A DNA stretch of 64,000 nt from Siniperca chuatsi (Eukaryota; Chordata; Actinopteri; Centrarchiformes; Sinipercidae): NCBI RefSeq assembly GCF_020085105.1, contig NC_058052.1, positions 8,107,733 through 8,171,732 on the forward strand, read 5' to 3'. A program made the translations under genes and the position numbers. The notes under the pieces were generated by a model, which was not told where the DNA came from, ran no database searches, and was given only the letters and a program-made list of their open reading frames with translations. Shown here one piece after another: positions 36,300 to 49,102 of this stretch; position 1 is the stretch's first letter; each line of letters begins with the position of its first letter.

Positions 36300-36790
36300 G
36301 ACAGAGCGGGAAATTTAGCCCCAGAAAGAGGCGAAGGGAGAGGAGGATTTTGGAAAAGGAGAGTACAAAATAGGAGGCGATGAGGAGAGAGGGAGAGACT
36401 AATTACTCGATGTAAAGGCCACAAACAGAGCTCCTGCTGTCGCTGAAAAATCAAATCTGTCAGCAATTAGAAGGAGGCCAAGCAGCACTTGTAAGTGGAC
36501 AATGGGGCAAGAGGAGAGGGAGTTAGCAATTATTAGAGCTGATAGAGTACCTTTATTTATCTAAACAGCAGGTTAGTTGCCCAATCTCCTCCTTTGTCAA
36601 TTGTTGCTTATGTGAAAGGGGCACCACTTAATCCGAATAGTGTTCCTTGTGGCAACCAATGGGTATTATGCCCGGGCCAAGAGCTGGAGAGGGCTGCTTT
36701 TCAGCGTAGGGCAGAATAATCCAGGGGTTGATCTCATGCGCTTGCAATGCTTCCTTTGCTCAAAGCGCTGATCAAGATCCCTTACGTTTG
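36300..36790. promoter_or_regulatory. candidate conserved non-coding element with SOX and homeodomain sites
   Basis: A dense block of complex sequence with CTAATTAC near 36398, CAATTAG near 36463, GCAATTATTAG near 36527 and a paired SOX motif CCTTTGTCAATTGTT at 36591-36605. A T/G-rich homopolymer region borders it at about 36808. No coding frame. Confidence 0.4.
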
Positions 36791-39480
36791 AAGCTATTTA
36801 TTAGAAGTTTTTTTGTGGGGGGGGCACTAGTCTAAAACATGTAGTCATTATCAAAGACTTCTGTTCCTTGAAGGGGCAAAAGCCCACAGAGTCTCGGAGA
36901 GGGGATTTGAGATGTGGGGATTATTTTCATTTAAAGCCAACTGCAAATACAGTCCACAGTATGAACTCAGTGGTTCTCACAGAAATATATCAGCATCATG
37001 TAAACTAGGGAAGACTCTCCTATGTTTAGTTAATGAAAGACTTGGAGAAATGTTATTAAATGGTGGCTCAGGAGGGAATATTTTGGAAGCAAAGGGCTCT
37101 TATTAGTGGTTGCTAAGAATGTAAACTTCTCAATTAGTGTAACATCAATGTTTAATACTTTATAATTTGAGAAATGAGGAAAAAAAGTTCTCACCTAAGG
37201 TTTTGACACTGTTGGAAAATGTGTTAGGCAACAAAAATCTAATAATGTAAATATTAGACACTGCTTTATGTTTTAGCTACCACACCATTTTTAACAGTAC
37301 ACATAATGTTTCAGTTGACTAAAGCACGTCCCTTCATGTATGTTGATATTTATTTTAAATACATCCATTTATTATTTATTTATTATCTTTGAAAAAAGTT
37401 TCTTGCACTTAGTAAAGTTTACTGAGTGCCAGTAAACCAGTTTGATGTGTGTTCTGTTTCCAGTGTTAGTACAAGCAGAGTTACACTTATGCCAAAATAA
37501 TATAATGTTTTCTCATCCTGTCTATTAAAAGGTAAAATTTGTTCATGCAGTTAATTGCATCAGTATCTCTCAGGTGCAGAACGCAGAAGCTTCACCGCAG
37601 TTTTACATCAAGCAGCAAGAATAATTTAAGTTTGACAAGTCAGCAATACTACAAGGAAAGAAATGGGGTGGAGTGACTATAATTTATTAGATAAATTGTT
37701 AAGTTTATGGTTCTTTAAAAAACTCACATGTAAGAACTCGTGTTAATAATTAAGACCAAACTGAGGATTAAACTATGTAATTTGCTGATGATGTGAATTC
37801 ATTCCATTAATGACGTGTGTATATTGCTAATGTTTCCGACTTGAACTGTGGAAGCAAAGAGCTGAGAAACATCAACTCAAACATGCAGTATCTTATAATG
37901 TGGTTGATAACTCTTGTGCTGACATAGGCTAATTTCCTCAAACATCCTTAACTGGAGAAGGAATTAATATCAACTTCACTCTCAAGTGCTCTGTTGTTCA
38001 ATTAAAATTCAAATAGGAAATTTTATTAATAATGTTTCGACTAACTTTAAGAATAACAAGAATAGGCAAAGTTTATTTGATTACCATTTTGAGTGAGGAG
38101 GTTATAGTTTCTGGATAAACGTCTAAAATGTCTAATATTGAATATAAATATTTTTCATTTGCTTATATAGATTGTCTGAAATTGCCTGAAGAGCTGAGAG
38201 TCATTTCCAATGTGTTCGGGCTAAATTACAGTAAAGTTATTGCTTTATGTTGGTGATTGTTGCCTCCGCTGTAGCGCCTGGACACGCTGTCTCCACCCAG
38301 TCTCACTGAACGACTCTTCTTAATACTGGCCTCTACCTCCTGAATCGTAAAGAGGAGGATATTTGTGGTGATACAGTCCGTTTGTCAATAATTTATGCTG
38401 AGGATAGTAAAGTGGTGTCTTAAATATTCCTTCATATATGGAATCCAGATGTGAAAAATATGAAATCCCATAAATCACTGCAGGCTGATTAGCTCTCTAC
38501 GTTTGGCCATTGAAAAATACAAAAGTACATCACTCATGGCTCAAAGCAGATTTCTGAAGATTACAGAGTTGCATATTTTCTAAATATTGACGAGTTTTAA
38601 TGTGGTTTACAGAGCACTCAGATAGGAGAACAAGCAAGCAAGATTCATAAACTGGAGACGCCGACGGCTGATTCTTTAAGTCGACATTTAGGTATTTGCC
38701 TGTTTCTCACACATATAAACATGTGCTGCTGAGATACATTACTGACATGAGACAGAGCATGTGAAGAACTCATTTGTACTCATTGTTAGTTATGAACTTC
38801 AACTTATACAAAGCTTTCCTGCACAGTGATATCTATCAGTTTTCAAGGCTGGAAAAAGAAAGAATCTATTCATGTGGATTTGAGAGTTCAGTTAGTGATG
38901 TACTAAGTTCTCATCTTTTGTGGAAAAAATAAATCTAATACTCTTTCCACCTTAATTTTAAGAAAAATTTGTCTGATTGGAGACTTTGTCAAGGAAAATT
39001 GGTCATGAAGAACACATGAAGAACATTGTTTCTTTTCTTCAAAATGCTTTCACAGCTTAAACAAATTTAATAAGACTTCTTTTGATTGACAGGAGCGCGC
39101 TCTCCCACAATGTCTTCTTTTTGCTCTCACATTCCTCGTCAGCAGCTGTGCGCGGTTTTGAATGAGATGAAGGCTGAAAATCTGCGCTGCACACACACAC
39201 TATCGACTTGGAACAAGTGGGACTTTTATACAAGTCTCCGTGGGCCTGAATGTGCTACTCATGACACATTTCAGAAGTGTTATTTTGTGTCATTGAGAGT
39301 TTTGTAAATTCAGTCGGTGCACAGTACAAGCTACAGTCATATCGCAGCAGTCATGATTACATGGTGTTTTTGGGTCAAAAATGCTGCAAATCTTTAAATC
39401 AGTGACAGTTTCATTTAAATCCATTTGCGTTTTGCTAGTCTGACATTGGACATCTGACATTGGAGAATGCTGCACAGGAA
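36791..39480. other. intergenic, nothing recognised
   Basis: AT-rich; no exon, transposon or clear regulatory island identified. Confidence 0.5.
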
Positions 39481-40130
39481 GTGATGCATTTTACATTTCC
39501 TGCAGCCGCAACATGTTTGTTTGCACTAAACAAAGGAAGAACTTGTTAGCATGAACAGTGACAGCCAAAAGAAAACAACTCCACCTACAGACATCAGTAT
39601 TTGCTTGAGTGATCTCTGGCACACAAAAAACACAGCAACAACAGGCGAGCACCAAAGATATCTCCCAAATAAACCCCAGATTACCATTTTAATTTGTCGT
39701 CAGTGGAGATTATTTGCTACCTTTTCCAGTTCTCCAGTGCTGTGTTTGAGTGGTAGTTACGTTCGTCAGGTTTCCCAGCCTCAGCGAGTCAGAGGCACAG
39801 TGGAGGTCTGTGCAGGTGGCACGGCTGTAGAGCCCGGCGGGGTTTTCTGCTCCCTCTCCCCCTTCTCCACAGGTGCTTATTAGCATATATGAGCTGCCAC
39901 ATGTTCCCAGCCCTGCCACCGCCCGAGGGGGCAAAATCAGTCTTCGCCCGTAATCTTAACAGCCTGACCAGGCCCTCGCTCCCACTAACAGGGACACATG
40001 GCGTAGCGTTTATGAAGAACAGCAGAAGTATTACCCAGGCGTGTTCTCTCCTTTTTCTTCTTCTCCTCCCTGAACTGCTGGATAACCTTTCTAAGCATCT
40101 CCCCCTTTATTTCCATATTTCAAGTTTAAG
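39480..40130. promoter_or_regulatory. weak candidate non-coding regulatory element
   Basis: GC-richer, complex block, particularly at 39700-40060. Open frames on both strands here have no recognisable domain. Confidence 0.28.
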
Positions 40131-40903
40131 GTCAGGATGAAAAGAGATATCGATGCACATAATACATATATGTAAGAGATATCTATTCTCAAAGGCAAAG
40201 AGTAATTCAGTTGCGGACTTTTCGTTGCAAATGTTCTGTTAACAGATATCAAACAGCTCAGGCCTCGGCCAGCAGTGGAAATGTTTTGCACCTGGTCGGC
40301 ATGACAGAAACCCATTGTCATTTTAACAGCCCCCCACTCTGTGAGACATGTGAATGGTTGGGCTGTGTGTATGTGAGAGGGCAAGAGGGGGAGCGCGGTG
40401 GGATGGGAGCTGTCCGTGTTTGAAGTGGGCATATGGTCGTTGCATTTGCATTTAATGCCCTTCAGATTACTTGTTTTAACTCGTGATAAACACCTCACTC
40501 GGTTGGGGCTAATTTGATGAGGTCATGGTATGACCCCGTGACCCCCTCTCTCCATGTTCTCTAAGTGAAACCAGCTGAGTCACAGAGTGGGAGACGGGTG
40601 GAGGGGAGTGGGAAGGGTCTCTGCATTGTGGCTGGATTGGCCTGACAATCACTGAGCTTCACTTACCCATCAATCTGGAGCGGCGTGTTCGCTGCTCAGT
40701 GGACACTATGCTGGTGTGAAGCCCTCTCCCGACCGTCACAGAGCTCAGCAGCTCCGCAGCTCCTCTCCCAAGCAAAGCATCTAGTCAAAACACATTCAAT
40801 AGACCTGGAAAGAATAACAAATTCCCCAGCTTCTTATCGCTCCACTTTCCACTTTGAAGATGTTTGCAAGAGTGGATTGTGCCAATATACATTCAGCCAA
40901 AGA

Positions 40904-40929
40904 TGTGTGTGTGTGTGTGTGTGTGTGTG
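40904..40929. repeat. (TG)n microsatellite
   Basis: Uninterrupted TG repeats, about 26 bp, roughly 250 bp from a (CA)n tract on the same strand. Confidence 0.95.
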
Positions 40930-41179
40930 ACCTGCAAGACATTTATTTTCCTTTACATGGCTATACTTTCTTATATTTCAGAACCCTTAACAAGAGGTTT
41001 CTTTGACTTTTCCAACACAAGCAATCTTAAAATTCTAGTTTTTATAGTGGGAACAGTGTGTTCAGTGTTGATTAAATTTTACACTTAGGTATTTGCTGTG
41101 CAATTTATTATAATTTTGAAATAATGTTAGCATGTTAAAAACAACAAAGCCATAAGCACGCACAGATATGCATATGCAA

Positions 41180-41262
41180 ACACATACACACACACACACA
41201 CACACAGACACACAGACACACACACACACACACACATACACACACACACACACACATACACT
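41180..41262. repeat. (CA)n microsatellite
   Basis: About 83 bp of CA repeats with GA and TA interruptions. Confidence 0.95.
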
Positions 41263-41274
41263 CCTCTCAACATG

Positions 41275-41830
41275 AAAGGCCGTCCATAGCCAAGGCCTCT
41301 TATGGAATGTTAGTGAGGCCCGTTGAAGTACTGATCCACAGCGGCAAACCGTCTCTTTTCTATTGCTGCAGACTCAAGTGTTGTCCAGACTCCAGAGAAT
41401 AGTCCCATTTGGTCTGAGGGGCTACATTTTCCTAACCTCCAAGGCCACCGCCGCGAAGGCGCCTCAAGAGAGCCTCTTTCGTGTCAAAGGGGGAAAGCCA
41501 TTCAACTCGAGAACGGCCTCTGGCTTTTGATCAGTTCACAAGTTACAGTTTTGCCGAGGCCCTTTTTTCATGCAAATGGGAAATCTTCAAACACTGTGCG
41601 GAAATACATCTCTTTCGGATGTACCTTAATAGGTAGTGCTTTTAACATGGGAACTTTCACAGCCAAGGACTTGCTTGAAAGCCTCCTCAGAGTAGTGAAA
41701 AGCACACTCAGCGCCCAGGTGTAGATGGTCCCCTTTAAGAGCTTCTTTCTGTCCCGAGTTCCTCCCAGCCAGCGGCTTTGTATGTTCACTGGAGACCATA
41801 TTGACTCCCAATTAAGGGATTAGGATAAAG
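41275..41830. promoter_or_regulatory. candidate conserved non-coding element with POU octamer
   Basis: Complex GC-richer block directly after the (CA)n tract. It contains a perfect octamer ATGCAAAT at 41570-41577 and CAATTAAGGGATTAG text near 41810. No coding frame longer than expected by chance. Confidence 0.36.
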
Positions 41831-42369
41831 ATTATCGGAACCATTTTCAAAACACATAACATTTACTGGCTTTCCCACAGCACTTTGGATCACCACTCTT
41901 GTTTTGGCACACTTTAACTTTATTGTTATAGAGGGAACAGCTGTTTCTGAGCACAAAGTGTTATTAAAATTGTTGCTATAATACTTGCAGCATTCAGGAT
42001 AAACTGCTTTCATTCATTTTTGACAAAATTTTGTTTTTTATAAGCTTGTGTGTGTGCATAAATTATATTTTCCCTTTTACTCTGCTCAAATCCATATATA
42101 ATCCTAATATGAGAAGCTATTTGCAGTGTGGGGTTGCGTAAATACAGTGCGAACTCTATTCCGAGAGGTCTTTCCCAAGTGGATTCAAATTCAAAGGTGT
42201 TGGAATGTCAGATTTTATTTGGGGTGTCTCTGTGTTTCATGTGTTTCTCTTGGCACTCTAAAACTACCCATTATGCTCCTATTAAAGTTCATGTTGCTGG
42301 AATATTGGGAAGAAGGGAGGGTGAACCAAACTCTCGTCAAGGTCATGTTCCAATGGAAAGAGCCAACAA

Positions 42370-43110
42370 TGCCAGTGCTAATCCCTCCCCCTCCACCGCG
42401 CTCTGACCCCATCCCGTGGCTTGCAGGACTCTGTGGTGGGAGAGGACAAGAGGCCCAGCATGTTCCTATACTCAGCCCGGCATTAGGCAGCCCAGAGCTC
42501 CTGGATTATCTGCCAATTAGCACCAATTGTGCCGGACGGCATTAATGTAATGTTCTATATTTTTTAATACCGTTTAATTTTTGCTCCTCTTCTCTCCCCT
42601 CCTTCTCTTTTGCCTAATCAAGATTGTCAGCACTCTCTTTTGCCTTTTCTCATTTAAAATAAAAGAGTTGGGGTTTAATTTGGCATTAAGGAGCGTAGAA
42701 TATGCCTTGCCAGCAGAGCGTTTGTTGGAGGGAGAGAGTTAGCAGGGTAAAGGGGGGTGAGAGAAAGAAGGGAGAAAATCATTTTATGGGAGATACTGTG
42801 AAGGACTTGTTTGAACAGGCCGCAAGCCTCAGTGTCCTGCTATATTAGTGGGGAAGTCAGCTTTGTGCCGGAATAACGTGTTGCCTCACTATTGTGCCCC
42901 CTACGGTGGAAGGGTTTGGTGGGTTTGGATTAGGAGACTCCATTACATTACCCTAATAACTGGATAAAGCCGCCTCATCCAGTGCAACTGATCCTCAAGT
43001 ATTAGCGCTCATGGCTCGTTACAGCATTTCAGCAGCTGATCTGCAGACAGTTGATTTCTCATTATAACAGACTGATAGAAACACACAGCTGCAGTAGATG
43101 GTGCCCGAGC
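42370..43110. promoter_or_regulatory. candidate conserved non-coding element with OTX-type and homeodomain sites
   Basis: GGATTA (bicoid/OTX class) at 42503-42508 is followed by CAATTAG at 42514-42520 and CATTAATG near 42540. A second GGATTA lies at 42927-42932, next to CATTACATTACCCTAATAAC. Texture changes sharply from the AT-rich flanks. No coding content recognised. Confidence 0.36.
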
Positions 43111-44150
43111 ATGCAATGATGTGCAACTTTCATCTCAGAGCAAATGTGCTATTTGAAAGAGAATTCCAAAAGACTTTTACAGTCGTTTCCCACTGATTTA
43201 GATTGGCATGGCAATAAACAAAGTCAACAAACCTCTCCCCAATTTAAGAGACTAAATGATAATCTTTAGTCTGCTATGAGGGAATTTCCACAGAGGTGAA
43301 TTTTATTACCATGAAAAATGTTTTATACTTTACACATAATTGACTCTGTACTATCCATAAAAGTAGCTAATCATTATAAACCATAGTAGTTTCACACAGT
43401 TTAATTACATATCTGTGGCAGGTGTTAGGGCATGTCAGATGCTGCATTATGAGACTCGCAGTGTATTTTTATTGTGATCTTTTTTCAAAATAGTCTCATT
43501 TACCTTAGCTGTTTGAATTGTTTTCACACACTGTGAGAGAAAAATAAAGACTAGAAAATGAAAAAGTAAGGGAAAGAGTGTGTAAGAAGACAGCAAACCG
43601 AGTGGTGAAAGTAATGAAGAATTTTTTATTAAAATGCTAAATTTTTGTCATTTTAGATCAAAGTGAATTGATGGAGAATGACCTTCATTACAACGTTTGA
43701 ACATATAAAAAAAGCGCCGGCATGAGAATGTGGCAGAGGAGCGAACAGATTACATATAAAGCCCAGCTTCTTTGATGTTAACTGTCCAGACCAATTAGGC
43801 CCGAGGATATGTGTCAATCCTGACGCTTTCATGGATGGATTCAGGTTGACTCTCTATGTGCTGCAACCACACACCAACCTATCCTAGGAATTGTGTCTAA
43901 ATTAAATCACATTTTTTACTATGATTTTTGAAATATGAAATTATTTTTATTAGTAGTAGTAGTAGTTGTAATAGCAGTTTCTGCTTTTAATGTACAAGTA
44001 GGATTTGTAGAATTATCAAACTATTCGCAAAGAAGTGAATGAAAACATGCAACTAAATATTCTTACAATGAAAGTAATTTACATCTAATAAGTAAATAAC
44101 AACTTAATGCATTCAGACTGTAAATTAATAGCGGTAAAACTCCTTACATG
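43111..44150. other. intergenic, nothing recognised
   Basis: AT-rich, with a short (TAG)n run near 43950. No exon or transposon identified. Confidence 0.5.
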
Positions 44151-44790
44151 CACTCACAGTGTGTCTGGAGGTCTGGCTGCTGTATGGTAGTAGCTCAGGT
44201 GAGGCCAGAGGCCACTGGTCATTAGCGATCCAGCTTCCCTTCATAGTGTTAATATGGGGTCAGGCTGTGGACTAGAAATCCACAACCACAGCTGGCACAT
44301 TCAGCATCTCCACGGTTTTCACTATTGGAGTGAAAACAATCTGCCTGCTGCTCCCCCCCCGGTCCGCTGGGCTGACCTTGCCCTTGGGCCACACCACCAT
44401 ACACCGCCCCAGCTGTTGTCACTCTGCAGCCGGGGAAAAAGCCCTGCTGCCTCGCCTGCCCCACTTGCTGGGACCTTTTTCTTTGCTGTGGGCCCTTCCT
44501 GCAGGTGTGCTAAGGTCCTAGCTCCCCCTGTTTGATTACGGCACAGGCCAAACACCAGGGCTCGCCTCCGCCCCGGTCCTGTGGGTTTGATTCAGGGCCT
44601 CCAAATGCCTTTTAGATCCCTAATCCTCAACACTTAAGCCCTTCCTGATGGGTTCAGCTCCAGGTCCCAGCGATTTAACCAATCCAAATAGTGAGAGCAC
44701 TGAGGGGTCGAGTTCGGCCAAGTTGCCTTTTGCCCTTTTTTTTCTTTTAATTCGGTGTATTAACCCTTTCCCACTGATTGAAGATCTATA
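44150..44790. promoter_or_regulatory. candidate non-coding regulatory island, GC-rich
   Basis: One of the most GC-rich blocks of the right-hand half, flanked by AT-rich DNA. Overlapping open frames on both strands reflect composition and lack start/stop or splice logic. Confidence 0.3.
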
Positions 44791-45059
44791 GATGCAGTTG
44801 TAAAAACACAAGTGTCATTCTTATATTTTAGGAAATGTTACTCCACTCTCCTTTTTACACTGCTACTGGCGCTTGTATCCTTACAATTACATCTTCATTT
44901 TCCAAGTGAATCCCTCTCAGTCAATCGGAGTTGCTATAAAGTATGAATGCAGATGAAACAGCTTCTCGAAGAAAGTCTGAAAAAGACATGAATAGATTCT
45001 GAGATCACTGGATTGGGAAAAGATGTTCATGAATACATGACCAAAAGAGCCTAAAAAAG

Positions 45060-45420
45060 CCTAAAAAGTTCACAGTTATTCTCACCAAGTGTATAGGGGG
45101 TCAGTTTAATTTTTCCCATTTTCCCCGTGCTGTTTGAGTAAACAGGGTTGTCCGGGCCTCCACCTGTTTCAGGGTGCTTGAGAAATGGACTTTTCCTGAA
45201 AAGTCTGTGACCTTTGACCCCTGCAGAGCAGGAAGGGGCTGCCAGCAGGCAAATGCCCTCCTGTGTGGCCAACTGCCATTTAACCCCATAATTGTTACAA
45301 GGCAGCTCCTGGCCGTCTAAAACTTGGTTTCCGGAAATCGCTCTTAAACAATCAAATAAACGCACATGCAGGGAATTTGCCATGCCTAAGGCCCTGGAGC
45401 TTGTGAAACAGTGATTACAG
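45060..45420. promoter_or_regulatory. weak candidate non-coding regulatory element
   Basis: Short complex island between AT-rich stretches. Picked by texture only. Confidence 0.25.
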
Positions 45421-45679
45421 ATTCACTGGTTGGACTTGACACCTTTGAAAACATATGAAACATTAAGAAAATATATCTCTGTGTTGATTATGTAAAAAAT
45501 ATAATTTTAAAAAGTATATTTTGAAGTTATTTCAACCACAACAAACATTATAAGCTCATATGGTATTCATTTTGCATTTTTTTAAATGCTAACAAGTAAG
45601 ATCTTTATGTAATTTTGAGTTATATAAACTAATACACTAATACAATTCTTAATTGAAATAATGGGTGAAATGATTCTCT

Positions 45680-46040
45680 TCTGTTAGCCAACATTTCACC
45701 GGCTGAGATCGTTCCATTTTTGTGTGGTGTTGAATCACAGCCGTCCTCAGGCTGTGTTGTAGATACAGTATCCACTTTACCTTTATCATGCCGCGCTCTG
45801 GCCCATCAGGTTTTCTATGTGGTTGGCTGCACTTGGTTATTTTTTCCATCCCTGCACATTTGCTTTTTGCTCGGCGCTCACCTCGAGACTCAGGCTTAGA
45901 GTGTTTCCCCAGCAGCCTTTCTGATAGCAGTGCGCTCGGTGATTGCTTCCCAGGATCAGAGCGGCATGCAGCACGAGCAGGCGGCTCAGCATACCACACA
46001 TGCTGCAAGATCAAAGGTCATTCTCGGAGGTCCGGGATTA
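45680..46040. promoter_or_regulatory. weak candidate non-coding regulatory element
   Basis: Complex, GC-richer island. Open frames on both strands have no recognised product. Confidence 0.25.
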
Positions 46041-47990
46041 TGGGGGAGGTAAAATTATATTTTTTATCCTTCTGCTTTGTTTTTGATCACCCTATCTGAC
46101 CCACCCCATACCTACACTCCTACGCCACCTCTCACTACAGCCCTTACACTCAGGTGTTAGTTTTCAAGAGGGGCTCGGGGGTGAAGGAGGGTTGAGATTT
46201 GCTAATGTAGAAAAACAACAGACAGATTGGATGCAACCTTGAGCAGCGGGTTTGGAAAGAGCTCTAAAGAGACTCCAAGGTTAGTGGATGTGGGAACTGC
46301 TGCTGTCTCCAGGGTGTGACGGAAATAGTGACCAAATCAAAGACGGCTCATGAGTGATACGTTCACTGAGGTCACATCTATTTATTACTGCAGGGGGAGA
46401 GTATCACATATACAGCAGGTCTATAATGGAAGGGACAGTAATGATGCCTGACGTATGTCATCAGCAGGTGTGAATGACTTGTCATCATGTAAGTTATTAT
46501 CCAAGTGACTACAGCTTATACAACTGACTTCAACCCTGTATTTACCTGTGTGTATTTATCCTGCAGCACCAACACATTATTGTGTGTGTGGATGATTTAA
46601 ACTGTAGTTATACTTCTTTTATTTTGGTGAAGATGCTCTCCCCTTACTTCTATCTACAGAGAGTTCCACCTCATTTGAATGCCGCAGAGTGTGTAATTAA
46701 CACAGAAAGCATTCCATTGTATTAATGTCAAAATTGTTCAAATTTGTAAACAAATAAAGCAAATACACAGTGAGAGTGTCACTGACTTAGTCTTGTAATT
46801 TCAAGGCTATTGCAATAAATGTAATGGTGTTTTCCACCACTGGAAGAACACCCAACATCAAACACTTTAAAAAACCACGTAAGTGTATATTGTAATTATT
46901 AATTCACAAAAATATTACCCCATATGTCAGAGTATGTCTCTGGGGCATATTTGTTTTGTAAATATTTTTTAAATATGTCTGCTACCCTGCATGTATTCAT
47001 TCATCTGGCAGAATTAATTATGATGTTTAGCAAATGCTGGATTTTAATGTTGACATTCAGGGAGTCAGGACTTACTTAGGTATATTTATTCTGTTTAAAC
47101 AACAAATGGAAAAGTTTAGAGGCAACCAAGAATGAAAAATAAAAGAACTTTTATTTAGTTTTACCAGTGTTTAAGCACATTCAGAATTAAAATTAATTAT
47201 ACAAACTATGGAAAAGGGGCATAAATTATAATTACATTTTAAACATGTCTACATGTGTTCATCCTTTTGACAAAAATGTTTCATAAAACATCTATGGCTT
47301 AAAGGAACGTATAACTACATCACTGAATATTCCAGTTAATTCAGTAAAGGAATTCACATGCATCTGCAGTAATCACAAATAATCATTTAAAGATACATAA
47401 AAGTTGTAAAACGTTATTCTTATTTATTTAAATGGATTACAATAGTTAACAATAGTTATTTATTTAAATGGTTACCTTCATAAGTAGCTTCAGGTTCAGT
47501 TTGACTTGAAATGTATATTTTGAGGGCAACATGAGGGTTTTTCAAGGTAGCATATTTTCTTTGTTACATGTAAAATACTAATGCAACAGCTTCATGTCAA
47601 AAACAATTTTTTGTGATGCCCCATCTTTCTCTTTATTTGTTTTCTTGATATACAAAGAGACAGAGTTGGCCATAGGAGAAGGAGGTAGAAACAACTGTAG
47701 TAGAGAAATGTATATTTTGGATTTTTCACTTAACTAGAACTAGAACAAAAAAGAAACATATTTCACATCAATCCCACAACCAACATAAATAAACAGTTAT
47801 ATACTGTCAGAATATCTTGTAATATTACTGTAGACTCACATAATCTCTGTTTTGTAAAATCTCTCTTAGCTGTTGTTCTTATATTTCGTGGATGAAAGAG
47901 GCGAGCTGGATGGATGATGAACCCTGTGGAGTGGTGAGTGAAGAGGAAGACGCTGCCCTCCGTGTGATTCAAAATGCTCTGACAGAGTGG
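46041..47990. other. intergenic
   Basis: AT-rich. A perfect 15-bp direct repeat TATTTATTTAAATGG occurs at 47421-47435 and 47457-47471. No gene seen. Confidence 0.5.
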
Positions 47991-48310
47991 GAGAGGACCA
48001 TTAAGTGGTGTGTTATTTACACATCATAAGCCAGTCTATTATATTGACATCCAGACGACCCAGTCCACCACTGTTCTGCGTGCGCTGCGGCCTCCCTCTC
48101 TGTTTGCTCTCAACACCAGCATGCTGATTGGGTGATTTTCTGATATGACATTCCAATGCTCCGGACTATGTGCAAGATCTTTTTGTCTGAAATAGTCCGA
48201 AAGCATTCATTACCCGCCGAGAAATGAGACAAAAGGTCAAGAAAGCGGTGTGACAGGGTGGAGCCATGTGAAGTGGAGGTGGGGTTTACAATCCAATTGG
48301 GGATTAAGTT
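47990..48310. promoter_or_regulatory. weak candidate non-coding regulatory element
   Basis: Complex island in AT-rich DNA with no coding frame. Confidence 0.25.
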
Positions 48311-49048
48311 ATCTCTTATATCTCTTACTTACAATAAATCCACACGTCTCCATCAGAAATGTCTTGTTTAAACTGCGGAGGAGCATGAAGCAAATGTTTG
48401 ACTTTATTTAAAATTCATTGTTCAGTATTACATTGCCGGCTGGGGTGAGCCCTGAGATTGCAGAGGTGAGCAGGCAGGCTGTATATTTTTTATTCTGATC
48501 CAGAAATTGCAGAATTGCCATCCAGTTGTTGTCCTGCACACCATTCTGCCATTTACCAATAGCATCAAAATATTTGACATCCTATAATGGGATCGCATCC
48601 AGAGTAATTCTTGTAACTACTGTTGACATAGGTGCCCCAAGTAAAATAAATCTATTTTGGCCATTGATGTGAATGAACTGTCTATGAACCATTTAAAGCA
48701 TTAATGCAGATAAAGGAGAATACATTCCCTTTACCCAGATCATTAGAATAAAACTACCACAGAGTTATTACTGCAGGCTCCACTGCAAATAACAGCTCAA
48801 TAAAACTGAGGGAATGTGAAACAATTGTCTGCTCAGGAATATGTACAGTGTCAAAGTTATGTCTCCAATAAAATATAAAAGGTAATTTAAACATTTTGGC
48901 AGACTATGAGAGGTATTACAAGAGTTAGGCATCCAAAACCTCAGTGACTGGCAAAAGAAATTACACTTTCAGTTAGTCTGAAATGATTTACAGAGCTCAA
49001 GAAAATCATGTTGCTGTTTATGTTCTTCAAAGATCTCTCTCTGTATCT

Positions 49049-49102
<54 letters not shown>

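Noticed and set aside
40091..40498. 135-codon open frame on the minus strand
   Set aside because: No recognisable product; overlapping open frames on the other strand reflect base composition.
42126..42545. 139-codon open frame on the plus strand
   Set aside because: Starts with GTG, a competing open frame overlaps, and the region looks like a non-coding regulatory island.
44249..44555. Several overlapping open frames on both strands in a GC-rich block
   Set aside because: Reduced stop-codon frequency in GC-rich DNA explains them. No frame has start context or a domain.
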